This document shows, piece after piece, positions 27,616 to 36,061 of a stretch of DNA of 45,703 bases (its first letter is position 1; each line of letters opens with the position of its first letter). The DNA comes from an uncultured Oceanospirillaceae bacterium (GTDB taxonomy: Bacteria > Pseudomonadota > Gammaproteobacteria > Pseudomonadales > Balneatricaceae). The notes beneath the pieces are model-generated. The model was not told where the DNA came from and searched no databases. It saw nothing but the letters and a program-made list of their open reading frames with translations. A program made the position numbers and the translations under genes. The stretch lies in the NCBI GenBank assembly GCA_937136055.1, contig CAKZOD010000013.1, forward strand, positions 1-45,703, read 5' to 3'.

Positions 27616-28203
27616 ATGGCGCGCGGAGTAAACAAAGTAATTTTAGTTGGCAATATTGGTGGAGACCCTGATGTGCGTTACATGCCAAATGGAAATGCTG
27701 TCACTAACGTTACAATTGCAACAAGTGAAACATGGAAGGACAAGCAAAGCGGCCAGAATCAAGAGCGTACAGAGTGGCACCGTGTTGTGTTCTTTAACCG
27801 CTTAGGTGAAATTGCAGGTGAGTACTTACGTAAGGGAAGTAAGGTATATGTAGAAGGTTCTTTAAGAACTCGTAAGTGGCAAGCCCAAGATGGCCAGGAC
27901 CGCTACACTACAGAGATTGTTGCAAGCGAGATGCAAATGCTAGATTCACGTGGTGGAGATAACTCTGGCTACCAGCAGCAAGGTGGTTATCAGCAACAGC
28001 CTCAGCAGCAAGCTGCCCCTCAACAACCTGCCCAACAAGGTGGGTACCAGCAACAAGCGCCTCAACAGCCAGCTGCACCACAGCAAAGTTATCAACAAGC
28101 CCCACAGCAGGCTCCTCAACAGTCAGCCCCAAAACCTGCACCTACACCAGCGCCTCAGCAGGCACCAAATTTTGATGACTTTGATGATGATATTCCGTTC
28201 TAG
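27616..28203 (+). CDS. ssb: Single-stranded DNA-binding protein
   Basis: SSB is 195 residues. The OB fold occupies residues 1-112 ([45 protein letters not shown]). A long glutamine/proline-rich disordered linker follows (about 120-178). The conserved acidic tip [11 protein letters not shown] recruits repair and replication partners. ATG 27616 is chosen because GGAGAGG is five to six bases upstream. A TTG 12 bases earlier in the same frame is not needed. A possible extended -10 (TGCTATGCT) lies about 40 bases upstream. Confidence 0.97.
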   Translation: MARGVNKVILVGNIGGDPDVRYMPNGNAVTNVTIATSETWKDKQSGQNQERTEWHRVVFFNRLGEIAGEYLRKGSKVYVEGSLRTRKWQAQDGQDRYTTEIVASEMQMLDSRGGDNSGYQQQGGYQQQPQQQAAPQQPAQQGGYQQQAPQQPAAPQQSYQQAPQQAPQQSAPKPAPTPAPQQAPNFDDFDDDIPF

Positions 28204-28235
28204 ACTTCGCGTTTAAGGTTATAAATAATGAATGC

Positions 28236-28267
28236 CAAAAAAACCAGCTTTTAAGCTGGTTTTTTTA
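28236..28267 (+). terminator. Terminator of ssb
   Basis: A run of A residues plus ACCAGCTT (28243-28250) pairs with AAGCTGGT (28253-28260), followed by eight T residues. It is a strong intrinsic terminator and A+T-symmetric, so it may act on both strands. Confidence 0.88.
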
Positions 28268-28316
28268 TATCTGAAAATTTTAATTCTTATCATTCAATAC
28301 CAACTATAGGTTTAAT

Positions 28317-29444
28317 ATGAATAGAAACTCTTCAAAGCTATCTCACTGTAATACGCCTTCCGGTCAATCTCGAGCAAGGGCATTAGGGCTGAATTTTTCA
28401 GGCGAGCCCGGCGCTAATAATGCGATAACAGATGTGGCAGGTGTAAAAGTTGGCTACTCGACATTAATTGATGGAGAAGGTGATCTCTGTGTCGGGAAAG
28501 GACCTGTAAGAACTGGTGTTACAGCGATTCTACCACGCTCAGAGCCCAATATCGCAGTGCCAGTGTTTGCGGGATACCATAGTTTCAATGGTAATGGAGA
28601 GCTTAGTGGCGCGCACTACATAGAAGAAGTAGGGCAATTATGTTTTCCGATTACTATTACCAATACTCATTCCTGCGGTGTTGCCAGAGATGCTACTTTG
28701 CAATGGGTTAGCCGCACAGTCAAAGACGCCTTAGCGGATGATTTTGCATTGCCAGTAAGCGCTGAAACTTATGATGGTTTTTTGAATGACATTAACGGTT
28801 TTCATGTTAAGGCCGAACATGTTTTTGAAGCTATTAATAATGCAAAGTCAGGCGCTATTGAAGAAGGTAGTGTTGGTGGCGGTACTGGCATGAAATGCTT
28901 CGAATTCAAAGCAGGCTCAGGAACTGCTTCCCGTACTGTTGTATTTGCAGACGAGGTTTATACACTGGGTGTATTTGTTCAAGCAAACTTTGGTCAGCGC
29001 TCTGATCTGACTATATTAGGCCAATCCATTGGTAAAAATCTAGTAGAGCCTGCAATGGTTAAACACTCACCTATCAAAGAGCTCGGCTCCATAATTGTTG
29101 TTATAGCGACCGATGCACCTTTACTACCACATCAATTAAAACGATTAGCCCGTCGTTCTACTCTAGGTTTAGGACGTTTGGGTACAACGGGTAATCACTC
29201 ATCAGGTGATATATTTCTGGCTTTTTCAACTCATAATCAAGATGCCTTGGCGGCCAATGATCAACAAACTCATTCGTTGAGTTATATTGCAGATCAGCAA
29301 TTGGATCCATTTTTTGAGGCAGTGGTGCAAGGTGTTGAGGAGTCAGTGATTAATAGCATGGTTGCCAATAAGGATATGTTGGGGCGAGACGGTAACTATG
29401 TGCCTGCTATACCTCACGAAGTATTAAGACAGATTGCAGAATAG
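28317..29444 (+). CDS. P1-family (DmpA/S58) aminopeptidase
   Basis: This is a 375-residue member of the DmpA/BapA group, self-cleaving N-terminal-nucleophile peptidases that release N-terminal residues, sometimes beta- or D-amino acids. NAITDVAGVKVGYSTL at the N terminus and EEGSVGGGTGMKCFEFK in the middle are family blocks. GTTGNHSSGDIFLAFST near residue 300 is where the processing site and nucleophile serine should lie. There is no clear signal peptide, so it is probably cytoplasmic. The gene follows the ssb terminator. The natural substrate is unknown. Confidence 0.88.
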   Translation: MNRNSSKLSHCNTPSGQSRARALGLNFSGEPGANNAITDVAGVKVGYSTLIDGEGDLCVGKGPVRTGVTAILPRSEPNIAVPVFAGYHSFNGNGELSGAHYIEEVGQLCFPITITNTHSCGVARDATLQWVSRTVKDALADDFALPVSAETYDGFLNDINGFHVKAEHVFEAINNAKSGAIEEGSVGGGTGMKCFEFKAGSGTASRTVVFADEVYTLGVFVQANFGQRSDLTILGQSIGKNLVEPAMVKHSPIKELGSIIVVIATDAPLLPHQLKRLARRSTLGLGRLGTTGNHSSGDIFLAFSTHNQDALAANDQQTHSLSYIADQQLDPFFEAVVQGVEESVINSMVANKDMLGRDGNYVPAIPHEVLRQIAE

Positions 29445-29541
29445 GATTTAATAGATCTGAAATTTAATAGATGATCATCCACTAAATACTGGTTATTTGC
29501 CTGAATTGAGCTAAATTTATTGTAACAGTATAAGCGGGTGA

Positions 29542-30273
29542 ATGAATGTGAAGTATGTGATACTTAGCCTATGTATAGGTGTGTGTTCGCAGCAAGCCAT
29601 TGCCAGTAGTATTACAATCGGGGTTTATAGCTATCAACCCGAAGTACGTTTTGTGAAAGGGGATAATGGAAAGCAGGTGGCGCAAGGCCAATCGGTTGAT
29701 TTGTTGCGAAAAGTGGTTCTAGCTAGTGGGAATGAAGTGAATTTTGTTAAATTACCTTTAACCAGAGCACTTAAAGCATTGGAAAATAATAAGGTAGATA
29801 TGTTATTTCCTGTGATAGATCCTCCAGCGTCGCTAAAAATCGTATCACAGCCGGTAGTAAAATCGGTGCCAGGGCTATGTTTTAAGCCGGAAAAATTTGT
29901 GGCGATTCTCAGTGCTGAGCAACAGCTAAAAGGCATGACCATTGCCTATGAAGCAGGTACATCGATTTCTCCACTAAAGGAGGGGCCTGCGCGTCTACGT
30001 GAAGTTTATGGTAGCGATGTTCGTGCTCGTATGTTTAGTATGCTTGAAAAAGGCAGAGTGAATGCTTTTTATCACCCCAATCCTAGGACTATCTATCAAC
30101 AGAGCCTGCCCACATATCAGAAAATAGCTTGTTCATATTATTATGGTTACACCTCTAATATATATCTTGGTGCCAGTAATCGTTTCTTTGAAGAGCAAAA
30201 TGATGAATTTAATGAGATTCAGCAGCAGTTGAAGCGTGAAATTCAGGCAATGAAAAATACTAAAAAGTCATAG
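29542..30273 (+). CDS. Second orphan periplasmic binding-like protein
   Basis: This is a 243-residue exported protein. Its signal peptide is KYVILSLCIGVCSQQAIA. The body resembles small family-3 solute-binding proteins (SITIGVYSYQPEVRF, then SVDLLRKVVLASGNEVNFV, PLTRALKALENNKVDMLFPV). No channel genes are adjacent. It is similar in size and type to the protein at 23186, but the sequences are clearly different. It follows the peptidase gene by 97 bases and could share its transcript. The ligand is unknown. Confidence 0.72.
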   Translation: MNVKYVILSLCIGVCSQQAIASSITIGVYSYQPEVRFVKGDNGKQVAQGQSVDLLRKVVLASGNEVNFVKLPLTRALKALENNKVDMLFPVIDPPASLKIVSQPVVKSVPGLCFKPEKFVAILSAEQQLKGMTIAYEAGTSISPLKEGPARLREVYGSDVRARMFSMLEKGRVNAFYHPNPRTIYQQSLPTYQKIACSYYYGYTSNIYLGASNRFFEEQNDEFNEIQQQLKREIQAMKNTKKS

Positions 30274-30279
30274 CTATTA

Positions 30280-30305
30280 CTGAGTTCCATCAATTAAGAA
30301 CTCAG
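30280..30305. other. Hairpin between convergent genes
   Basis: CTGAGTTC (30280-30287) pairs perfectly with GAACTCAG (30298-30305) across a 10-base loop just after the binding-protein stop. No T run follows on either strand, so terminator function is uncertain. Confidence 0.4.
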
Positions 30306-30359
30306 CTAATAGACTGACAAGTTGAAACCGCTACATATGAAATTAGGTTAATAGATCAA

Positions 30360-31235
30360 TTACTTCTTCTTACAGTGTGCATCATTTGAAGTGCTGGTTT
30401 CTTGGCAAAGAATAAATGAGTCTTCAAAGATACTAAAGCTGATTGCCCCAGCAAAATCCCCAGTTTGCATCTTTTCCATGGTAAAGCCTGATACATCTAC
30501 ATCAGTCCACTGAGCTTTCTTTAAACCAGAATTTGCAGGATTATCTCTTGGTCGACCATGGCAAGATAAACAGGTTGGGCTAAAGTTCAATGGCAGCATA
30601 ATACGATAAGCTAGCCTGCCTTGGAAATCGACATCTTGCTCGAAGTAGGCCTTACCTTGCGTCCATTTATCTGTTTGGAATTGCTTCATGACAGATTTTT
30701 CCCAAGAGTCGGGTGAGTTGAGCTTGTTACGTAATAAATGTAAAGGTGCTGTAAACTTTAAGTGCATAGCCTCTTGATTGAGCGACAGTAAATGTGAAAG
30801 CTGAGAGGTGTAAGTAGCGGCTATAATTCCTTTGAATTTGACGCTGCTATCAAATATTAGTGCGCGATTTAACTCATTTACTAAAGGGAGGTAATAAAGT
30901 AGTTCTTTAGTAAGAGGGTGCTGTCGAAATGGAATTTCTCGATCGTAGATCTCTTTATAGCGTCTTTCAATTTGCTCAATAAAAAGATTTCCAAACAGTA
31001 TTTCTTTCCCCTCAGGCTCTGGGCTATTAATAACCCTTTGCTCAGAAAAAATAACTTTTTTTGCCGCGTTTACAATTTGAATAGCGTTGAGCATTGGCCG
31101 CTCAAGATCATTAGCTTTTGCAATATTGGTTAAGCATGACAAGAAAAGACACTGTAGCAATAGTGGAGTACTAAAGTTTTGTAGCGGTTTTGAGGATATG
31201 TTTTTTAACCATCTTAAAATTAGTTTGATGTGCAT
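30360..31235 (-). CDS. Exported Tll0287-like (DUF3365) haem protein
   Basis: This 291-residue predicted periplasmic protein has a signal peptide within residues 20-42 (LLLQCLFLSCLTNIAKA), a helical sensor-like middle, and a single c-type haem motif CLSCH near residues 221-225. FQGRLAYRIMLPLNFSPTCL and the GAISFSIFE end are typical of the Tll0287-like/DUF3365 domain, a PAS-like fold that holds haem c. A redox or gas-sensing role is plausible, but no kinase or cyclase is fused or adjacent. The N terminus before the signal segment is long, so the true start may be further downstream. Confidence 0.75.
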   Translation of the reverse strand: MHIKLILRWLKNISSKPLQNFSTPLLLQCLFLSCLTNIAKANDLERPMLNAIQIVNAAKKVIFSEQRVINSPEPEGKEILFGNLFIEQIERRYKEIYDREIPFRQHPLTKELLYYLPLVNELNRALIFDSSVKFKGIIAATYTSQLSHLLSLNQEAMHLKFTAPLHLLRNKLNSPDSWEKSVMKQFQTDKWTQGKAYFEQDVDFQGRLAYRIMLPLNFSPTCLSCHGRPRDNPANSGLKKAQWTDVDVSGFTMEKMQTGDFAGAISFSIFEDSFILCQETSTSNDAHCKKK

Positions 31236-31396
31236 GCTGTTTACCTTTGCTGATAGTGTAGAGCAACAGATAAATACTCAGTACCTTATGAAGAAATTAG
31301 TGAGAGAGACTTAACTCTCTGATTATAATAATAGACCATTTTTGATGGTTGTTATGTTGAGGTTGCCTATCTCAATGTTGTAAGTTTAATTAAGTG

Positions 31397-32539
31397 CTAT
31401 GGTTCAAGTAATAAAAGCTCACCTCTATCACTAATCATCACTATTTGCCCTTCCTGTAAAATAGCTATATCTCTTATCCTTCGCTTAATATCTACTAGCC
31501 ACTTGGTTGTTTTATGAGGGAGAATTCTGCCTTTTGTTAATTCAGATACAGGTTTATTAAAGCGCACCTGATTTAAATGGCGTAAAGAAAGAGAGCCGAG
31601 TAGTAGTGTATTAGAGAGCTTGGGGTAAGACTTTCCCTGGTAGTAAATCATACTGGAGGGGGCTATTGAAGGAGTGTATTGCATTAAAGGTTGTTCCATA
31701 CCTTCTTTTTTAGTGCTTTCTCCAACGGCAATCGGCCCCCAATACTCTTTGCCGTAGGAGATGGTTGGCCATCCATAATTAGCACCGGCACTTATTAAGT
31801 TTATTTCATCACCCCCACGAGGTCCGTGTTCAACGGCTAGTAAGCGATTACTCTCTTTTATAAATACAAGCCCTTGAGGGTTGCGGTGACCGTACGAATA
31901 AATTTCAGGCTGTGCGTTTTTAGTATCGACAAAAGGGTTGTCATCAGGGACTGAACCGTCAAGGTTGAGACGCAGAATACTACCTGCATGAGTAGCTAGG
32001 TTTTGCCCGTTACTGCGTACGCCTCGATCACCTACTGAGAAAAACATTTTTTGATCTTTGCTAAAGGCTATTCGGCTACCAAAGTGTCGACCACTGTCAC
32101 TAGCTGGTTTACTGGTAAAGAGTTCTTTGAAATCTGCTAATTGCCACTGTTCACTACCAGTATTTAATTTTGCCTTAGCGAGGGCTGTTGTTACGCCATT
32201 ATCCAAGGGTTTAGCGTAGGTGAAATAGACTGTGCTCGTTTGGGGGAAATCAGGAGAGATAGCGATATCCATCAATCCTCCTTGGCCGAATACAGTGGCG
32301 TTTTTTATTTCACCAATTAATGACAGTTCACGAGTTGTTAGATTGAATCGCAACACGCGCCCGGCTTTTTCAGTAATGATAATATCGCCAGAATTGGGCT
32401 CGATAGCAATTGCCCAAGGGGAAGTAAGTTGATCGTTGAGTAAAGCTGCGTTGTAAGCAAATGAGTCCACGCTGATAGGTATAAGCAGTACTGCAAGGCA
32501 GGTTTGAAATGTTGTTATCGTTCTTTGCCAAAAGCTCAT
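31397..32539 (-). CDS. PQQ-dependent aldose sugar dehydrogenase
   Basis: This is a 380-residue exported beta-propeller of the soluble glucose/sorbosone dehydrogenase family (YliI/Asd type), which oxidises aldoses in the periplasm using PQQ. The signal peptide covers residues 1-27. SGRHFGSRIAFSKDQKMFFS supplies the catalytic histidine, and EHGPRGGDEINLISAGANYG is the strongest family block. GAGGT precedes the ATG at proper spacing. No PQQ synthesis genes are in this window, so the cofactor must come from elsewhere. It lies 161 bases upstream of, and on the same strand as, the DUF3365 gene. Confidence 0.9.
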   Translation of the reverse strand: MSFWQRTITTFQTCLAVLLIPISVDSFAYNAALLNDQLTSPWAIAIEPNSGDIIITEKAGRVLRFNLTTRELSLIGEIKNATVFGQGGLMDIAISPDFPQTSTVYFTYAKPLDNGVTTALAKAKLNTGSEQWQLADFKELFTSKPASDSGRHFGSRIAFSKDQKMFFSVGDRGVRSNGQNLATHAGSILRLNLDGSVPDDNPFVDTKNAQPEIYSYGHRNPQGLVFIKESNRLLAVEHGPRGGDEINLISAGANYGWPTISYGKEYWGPIAVGESTKKEGMEQPLMQYTPSIAPSSMIYYQGKSYPKLSNTLLLGSLSLRHLNQVRFNKPVSELTKGRILPHKTTKWLVDIKRRIRDIAILQEGQIVMISDRGELLLLEP

Positions 32540-32839
32540 AAAGAAACCTCAAATAGAGACAGTTTTTTAAGTTTAGCATGTTGTGTGAAAAACGAGCAAA
32601 GAATAAAAAAGGTAATAAATACAAAGTATTTATCTTATATTAAGGATGAGGTGTTAAGTGTTAATAAAGATTAACTCACAGTGTTAATGTATTTTTATAA
32701 TTGCGCTTTTTAAGCATTATTAAGCGGCACACTAATGATTAATGTGCCGTGTATATTCCCTAAATATCGCTCTATCCCTTTTAGATGGTATTGGTTAGAA
32801 ATAAAGGCGATGGGGTAGGTCTAACTCAACCCTAGCGCT
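32540..32839. other. Intergenic region with imperfect palindrome
   Basis: No gene is visible in this 300-base gap. It holds an imperfect palindrome at 32725-32749 (CGGCACA with TGTGCCG, 11 pairs with one mismatch and a 3-base centre). No T run follows on either strand, so it could be a protein site or an mRNA 3' stabilising hairpin for the YdcH-like gene. Confidence 0.4.
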
Positions 32840-33085
32840 CTATGTTGAATGCTTAACAAGCATAGTGTGGAGTTGGTCTTTTAAATGTAAGCGTTGTTTC
32901 TTTTGTTGCTCTACGTAGTCATCACTAGGTGTTTCAACCCCCTGTTCAATGCGATGTACTTCGTGATCTAAATCATGGTATTGCTCGAACAATTTAGCAA
33001 AGTGACGATCGTTCATTTTTAACTCGCGAATAGCATCGCGGTACTCAGGAAGTTCATGTACTAAATCATGCTTTTCTAAACTCAT
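32840..33085 (-). CDS. DUF465/YdcH family small protein
   Basis: This is an 81-residue, strongly charged, helical protein matching the DUF465 (YdcH) family: LPEYRDAIRELKMNDRHFAK and a second helix with DHEVHRIEQGVETPSDD. It probably forms a helical hairpin or dimer in the cytoplasm. The function is unknown. A strong AAGGAG precedes the ATG. The gene stands alone. Confidence 0.85.
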   Translation of the reverse strand: MSLEKHDLVHELPEYRDAIRELKMNDRHFAKLFEQYHDLDHEVHRIEQGVETPSDDYVEQQKKQRLHLKDQLHTMLVKHST

Positions 33086-33388
33086 GGTAAGCTCCTTAGC
33101 GTGTATTTAAATGTCTTTCTAAGTCTTACTTTACGCCCTATAGGAAATTTTTAATTGACGTGAATCAAGCATTTAAACCATCGTAGGAAAAATAATAAAG
33201 CGCAAGTTTTGAGTGTTGATAGCGAGGTTATAGCTTACAAAGTAGTACTGGAAAGCAGGGGGTGGAGCTTTGCAAAAGTTATTGTGAAAGGTTGAGTGTC
33301 ATTAAATGATATAAGGTATGGGTTATGAGAAATAGCCTAATAAACATGCTATTTCCCATACCAGAAGAAAAGTCAACTTAACCCTTTT
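33086..33388. other. Gap with long bulged hairpin after the GST gene
   Basis: No gene is seen. At 33315-33362 two 7-bp stems stack: GGTATGG with CCATACC, and GAAATAG with CTATTTC. A 7-base bulge lies on one side. The structure lies 27 bases past the GST stop on the minus strand and is followed there by ttatatcattt. It may end that transcript. Confidence 0.45.
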
Positions 33389-34000
33389 TTAGCCCTTTTC
33401 AGCAGCATGTAGGTAAGCTGCTCTACTTTGTACTAAATCTAAGTAAGATAGAGTGTGGGTTTTATCTTCTAACAGGCCGATTTGCTGAGCGATTTCCAGC
33501 ATGATTGTCATCATAATATCAGCGGCACTAAACTCATCTCCGGCGAAGTAATTTTGCTTAGAAAGGGTCGTTTCTACATAATCTAAGTTAAGCGCTATTT
33601 CTTTAGCAATGTACGCATCAAAGGCTTGATCACCTGCTCTTTCTTCCATACTTATAAAGAGTTTGCTAATGACAGCTAAGCTTAAAGAGCCTTCTGCAAA
33701 ATTTAGCCATTCAAGATATTTGTAGTATTCAGGTGTATTGGCAGCAGGGCGAAGCTGGGTACCATCGGTATAAGTATTTAAAATATATTCAAGAATAACT
33801 GATGATTCGCAAATTACAGTATCACCATCCTCAATCACCGGCGCTTTAGCTAAAGGGTGTACCGCTTTTAAAGTATCTGGCGCGAGTTGTGTTTTAGGGT
33901 CTCGCTGGTGGTACATTACGTGGTATGTGAGCGCTAACTCTTCGAGTAGCCAGATAACACGTTTTGAGCGAGACCGATTTAAATGGTGAACTTTTATCAT
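33389..34000 (-). CDS. Glutathione S-transferase family protein
   Basis: This is a 203-residue cytosolic GST. The thioredoxin-like N-terminal domain (1-80) has SRSKRVIWLLEELALTY and the glutathione-contacting APVIEDGDTVICESSVILEY. The helical C-terminal domain has YFAGDEFSAADIMM. SRSKR is the likely active-site region. AAGGA precedes the ATG. It lies in a row of minus-strand single genes and could detoxify electrophiles alongside the neighbouring DJ-1 protein. The specific substrate is unknown. Confidence 0.92.
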   Translation of the reverse strand: MIKVHHLNRSRSKRVIWLLEELALTYHVMYHQRDPKTQLAPDTLKAVHPLAKAPVIEDGDTVICESSVILEYILNTYTDGTQLRPAANTPEYYKYLEWLNFAEGSLSLAVISKLFISMEERAGDQAFDAYIAKEIALNLDYVETTLSKQNYFAGDEFSAADIMMTIMLEIAQQIGLLEDKTHTLSYLDLVQSRAAYLHAAEKG

Positions 34001-34195
34001 TGGTGTTTCCTTTGTTTTTTTAGCAGCTATATCGCATGTATATTACCTCAATGGGGGCATTACAGTTTTTCCCAAGCATTAAATTTCATTGGTATAAGGG
34101 GGATCATGAGTTTACCGTTAATACTTGATAGGTAATTATAGTTTGAAATAAGCCCCGGCCTTTGGACAAAAAGGAGGGCTTAAGGAGAAAAGCGT

Positions 34196-34885
34196 TTAAG
34201 CGTTGATGTGGTCGACTAAGTGCTTAGCTGTGATGCTTGAGCTTGCAGGATTTTGACCGGTAATAATAAGTCCATCTTTGATAGCAAAAGCATTCCAGTC
34301 TGGAGCTTTTTGGTAGTTAGCTCCGCGCTTTGCGAGTTCATCCTCAAGTAAGAAAGGAACAACATTGGTCAATTGTACTGCTTCCTCTTCACTGTTGGAA
34401 AAACCAGTCACAGCTTTATTGCTTAGTACAAATTCGCCTTCTGAGTTTTTTACGTTGAGTAGTGCTGCACTTGCATGGCAGACAGCCGCAACAGGTTTAG
34501 CTGTTTTTAGGAATGCTTCAATCAATTGAATAGAATCGATGTTATCTGTTAAATCCCACAATGGGCCGTGACCACCAGGATAGAAAATAGCGTCGAAATC
34601 ATCAGAGCTTTGCTCCGCAAGCACCAGTGTATTGGCGATTAATGCTTGAGCGGTGTCGTCTTGATTAAACCTTTGTGTATCTGCTGTTTGAAAGTCAGCT
34701 AACTCACTATTAGGATCAATCGGTGCTTGACCACCTTTTGGTGTAGCGATGCTAACGCGAATATTTTGATCGATAAACGTGTAATAAGGTGCTGCAAACT
34801 CCTCGACCCAAAAACCTGTTTTAGTGCCTGTGTTGCCAAGCTCAGAATGTGAAGTCAAAACCATTAAAATATGTTTGTTAGCCAT
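34196..34885 (-). CDS. DJ-1/PfpI family protein
   Basis: This is a 229-residue type 1 glutamine-amidotransferase-like protein of the DJ-1/PfpI (Hsp31-like) group. It begins ANKHILMVLTSHSELGNTGT. The nucleophile elbow is AAVCHASAALL, with a catalytic Cys-His, and GGHGPLWDL is the other family block. Such proteins act as glyoxalases or protein repair enzymes. ATG 34885 is chosen over ATG 34942 because it gives the family start and avoids 19 unrelated residues. A LysR gene is divergent 115 bases away and probably controls it, in answer to oxidative or carbonyl stress. Confidence 0.9.
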   Translation of the reverse strand: MANKHILMVLTSHSELGNTGTKTGFWVEEFAAPYYTFIDQNIRVSIATPKGGQAPIDPNSELADFQTADTQRFNQDDTAQALIANTLVLAEQSSDDFDAIFYPGGHGPLWDLTDNIDSIQLIEAFLKTAKPVAAVCHASAALLNVKNSEGEFVLSNKAVTGFSNSEEEAVQLTNVVPFLLEDELAKRGANYQKAPDWNAFAIKDGLIITGQNPASSSITAKHLVDHINA

Positions 34886-34924
34886 TTCTATGTCTCTTAA
34901 GTTGATAATGATGTAATTATAAAA

Positions 34925-34941
34925 TGCGTAACAAATACGCA
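34925..34941. promoter_or_regulatory. Dyad in DJ-1/LysR gap, likely operator
   Basis: TGCGTA-N5-TACGCA is a perfect dyad in the 115-bp divergent gap between the DJ-1 gene and the LysR gene. A second dyad (ACAATG about 16 bases from CATTGT) lies immediately beyond it. The position and symmetry suit LysR binding. Confidence 0.5.
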
Positions 34942-35000
34942 CAATGCCGATAAAACTGACAACATTGTTTTAATTATTGATATAATTTAATATTTCAGCG

Positions 35001-35924
35001 ATGACTATTAGATGGAATAAGGCAGTGGAATTATCTTTTGAGCAGCTAAAAAGTATGGTGGTATTTGCGCATGTTGTTGAGCAGGGAAGTTTTAATGGTG
35101 CAGCTAAAAAGATGGGGCTTTCACGGGCTGTTGTGAGTTATCACGTTAAAAAACTGGAAAAGCAGCTTGATGTAAGGTTGCTTAACCGCTCCACTCGCTC
35201 TATTAGTCTAACTCAAGCCGGGGCTAGCTATTATCAAAGCTGCAAAATAATTGCAGAACAAGCACAAACCGCTAATCAGCAAATCGAAGATATAAAAGAG
35301 GAACCAGCTGGGAGGCTAAAAATTACTTGCCCTGTGAATGTAGGTTTACAGTCAATAGTGCCTGCGTTAAATGAATTTATGAAGCAATACCCTAAGATAG
35401 AAATAGATTTAATGCTGACAGATGATATTGTTAATATAATGAAAGAAGGTATGGATCTGGCTATTCGAGGTGCCGCTTTAGCGGATTCATCATTGCAAGC
35501 AAGTAAGCTTGCAATATTACCCACTTGCTTGTGTGCATCCCCTGATTACTTACTGACAACTAAGTTGCCTTTGAGTCCTGTTGATTTGGCTGAACATCAA
35601 TGGGTGGTCTATAAACTCAGTTCTGGTGTAATAGAGCTAAGTAAAGGTAAAAGAGCTATTAGCATAGCTGTTAAAGGGAATGTAAGTACAAATAACGCGG
35701 CTGCAAGAACAGCATTTGTAGAAGCGGGACACGGCATTGCTAGAATCCCTTTATACGATGCCTTGCCCAAAATAAAAACGGGTAGTCTTGTGCAGCTTTT
35801 AACAGACTACCAGCTTAAGGATATTGAAGTTTACGCCGTATACCCACCGGGTACAGCAAATACCAAAAAGCTACGATTGTTAATTAGCCATCTACAGGAT
35901 TACTTTTCTCGTATTGCGCACTAA
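35001..35924 (+). CDS. LysR-family regulator, divergent from the DJ-1 gene
   Basis: This is a 307-residue LysR-type regulator of the CrgA/AaeR-like subgroup. The HTH is GSFNGAAKKMGLSRAVVSYH. The effector domain starts near residue 95 with GRLKITCPVNVGLQSIVP, and DLAIRGAALADSSLQASKL is typical of the group. It is divergent from the DJ-1 gene and probably regulates it. ATG 35001 lacks a clear Shine-Dalgarno, and an in-frame GTG about 24 bases downstream would also leave a complete HTH. Confidence 0.92.
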   Translation: MTIRWNKAVELSFEQLKSMVVFAHVVEQGSFNGAAKKMGLSRAVVSYHVKKLEKQLDVRLLNRSTRSISLTQAGASYYQSCKIIAEQAQTANQQIEDIKEEPAGRLKITCPVNVGLQSIVPALNEFMKQYPKIEIDLMLTDDIVNIMKEGMDLAIRGAALADSSLQASKLAILPTCLCASPDYLLTTKLPLSPVDLAEHQWVVYKLSSGVIELSKGKRAISIAVKGNVSTNNAAARTAFVEAGHGIARIPLYDALPKIKTGSLVQLLTDYQLKDIEVYAVYPPGTANTKKLRLLISHLQDYFSRIAH

Positions 35925-36013
35925 TACTTTGATTCGCAGAACATGTTTTTTTAACCTTGAAAATTCAGAGTCAGAGTCATTCATACAAAGTACAGTGGTT
36001 CACATTAAAGAGT

Positions 36014-36048
36014 GACCTATGAGTTTCGTTTTATAACGCTCATAGGTC
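36014..36048. terminator. Hairpin between LysR and choX genes
   Basis: GACCTATGAG (36014-36023) pairs perfectly with CTCATAGGTC (36039-36048). A nested CGTT/AACG stem fills the loop. It lies between convergent genes, 13 bases after the choX stop. T runs are weak on both sides, so termination is likely but not certain. Confidence 0.5.
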
Positions 36049-36061
36049 AGGGCTGTAAGTA

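Noticed and set aside
27955..28150. Repeat-like CAGCAA/CAACAG tract considered as a repeat element
   Set aside because: It encodes the Gln/Pro-rich SSB linker in frame. It is low-complexity coding sequence and not a mobile or CRISPR repeat.
27908..28216. Overlapping frames opposite and alongside the 3' half of ssb
   Set aside because: They arise from the repetitive CAG/CAA-rich linker of ssb read in other frames, with no independent signals.
34140..34195. Possible terminator after the DJ-1 gene (aagccc ... ggggctt)
   Set aside because: The stem is short with a 19-base loop and mismatches, and the T run is weak, so I could not support it.
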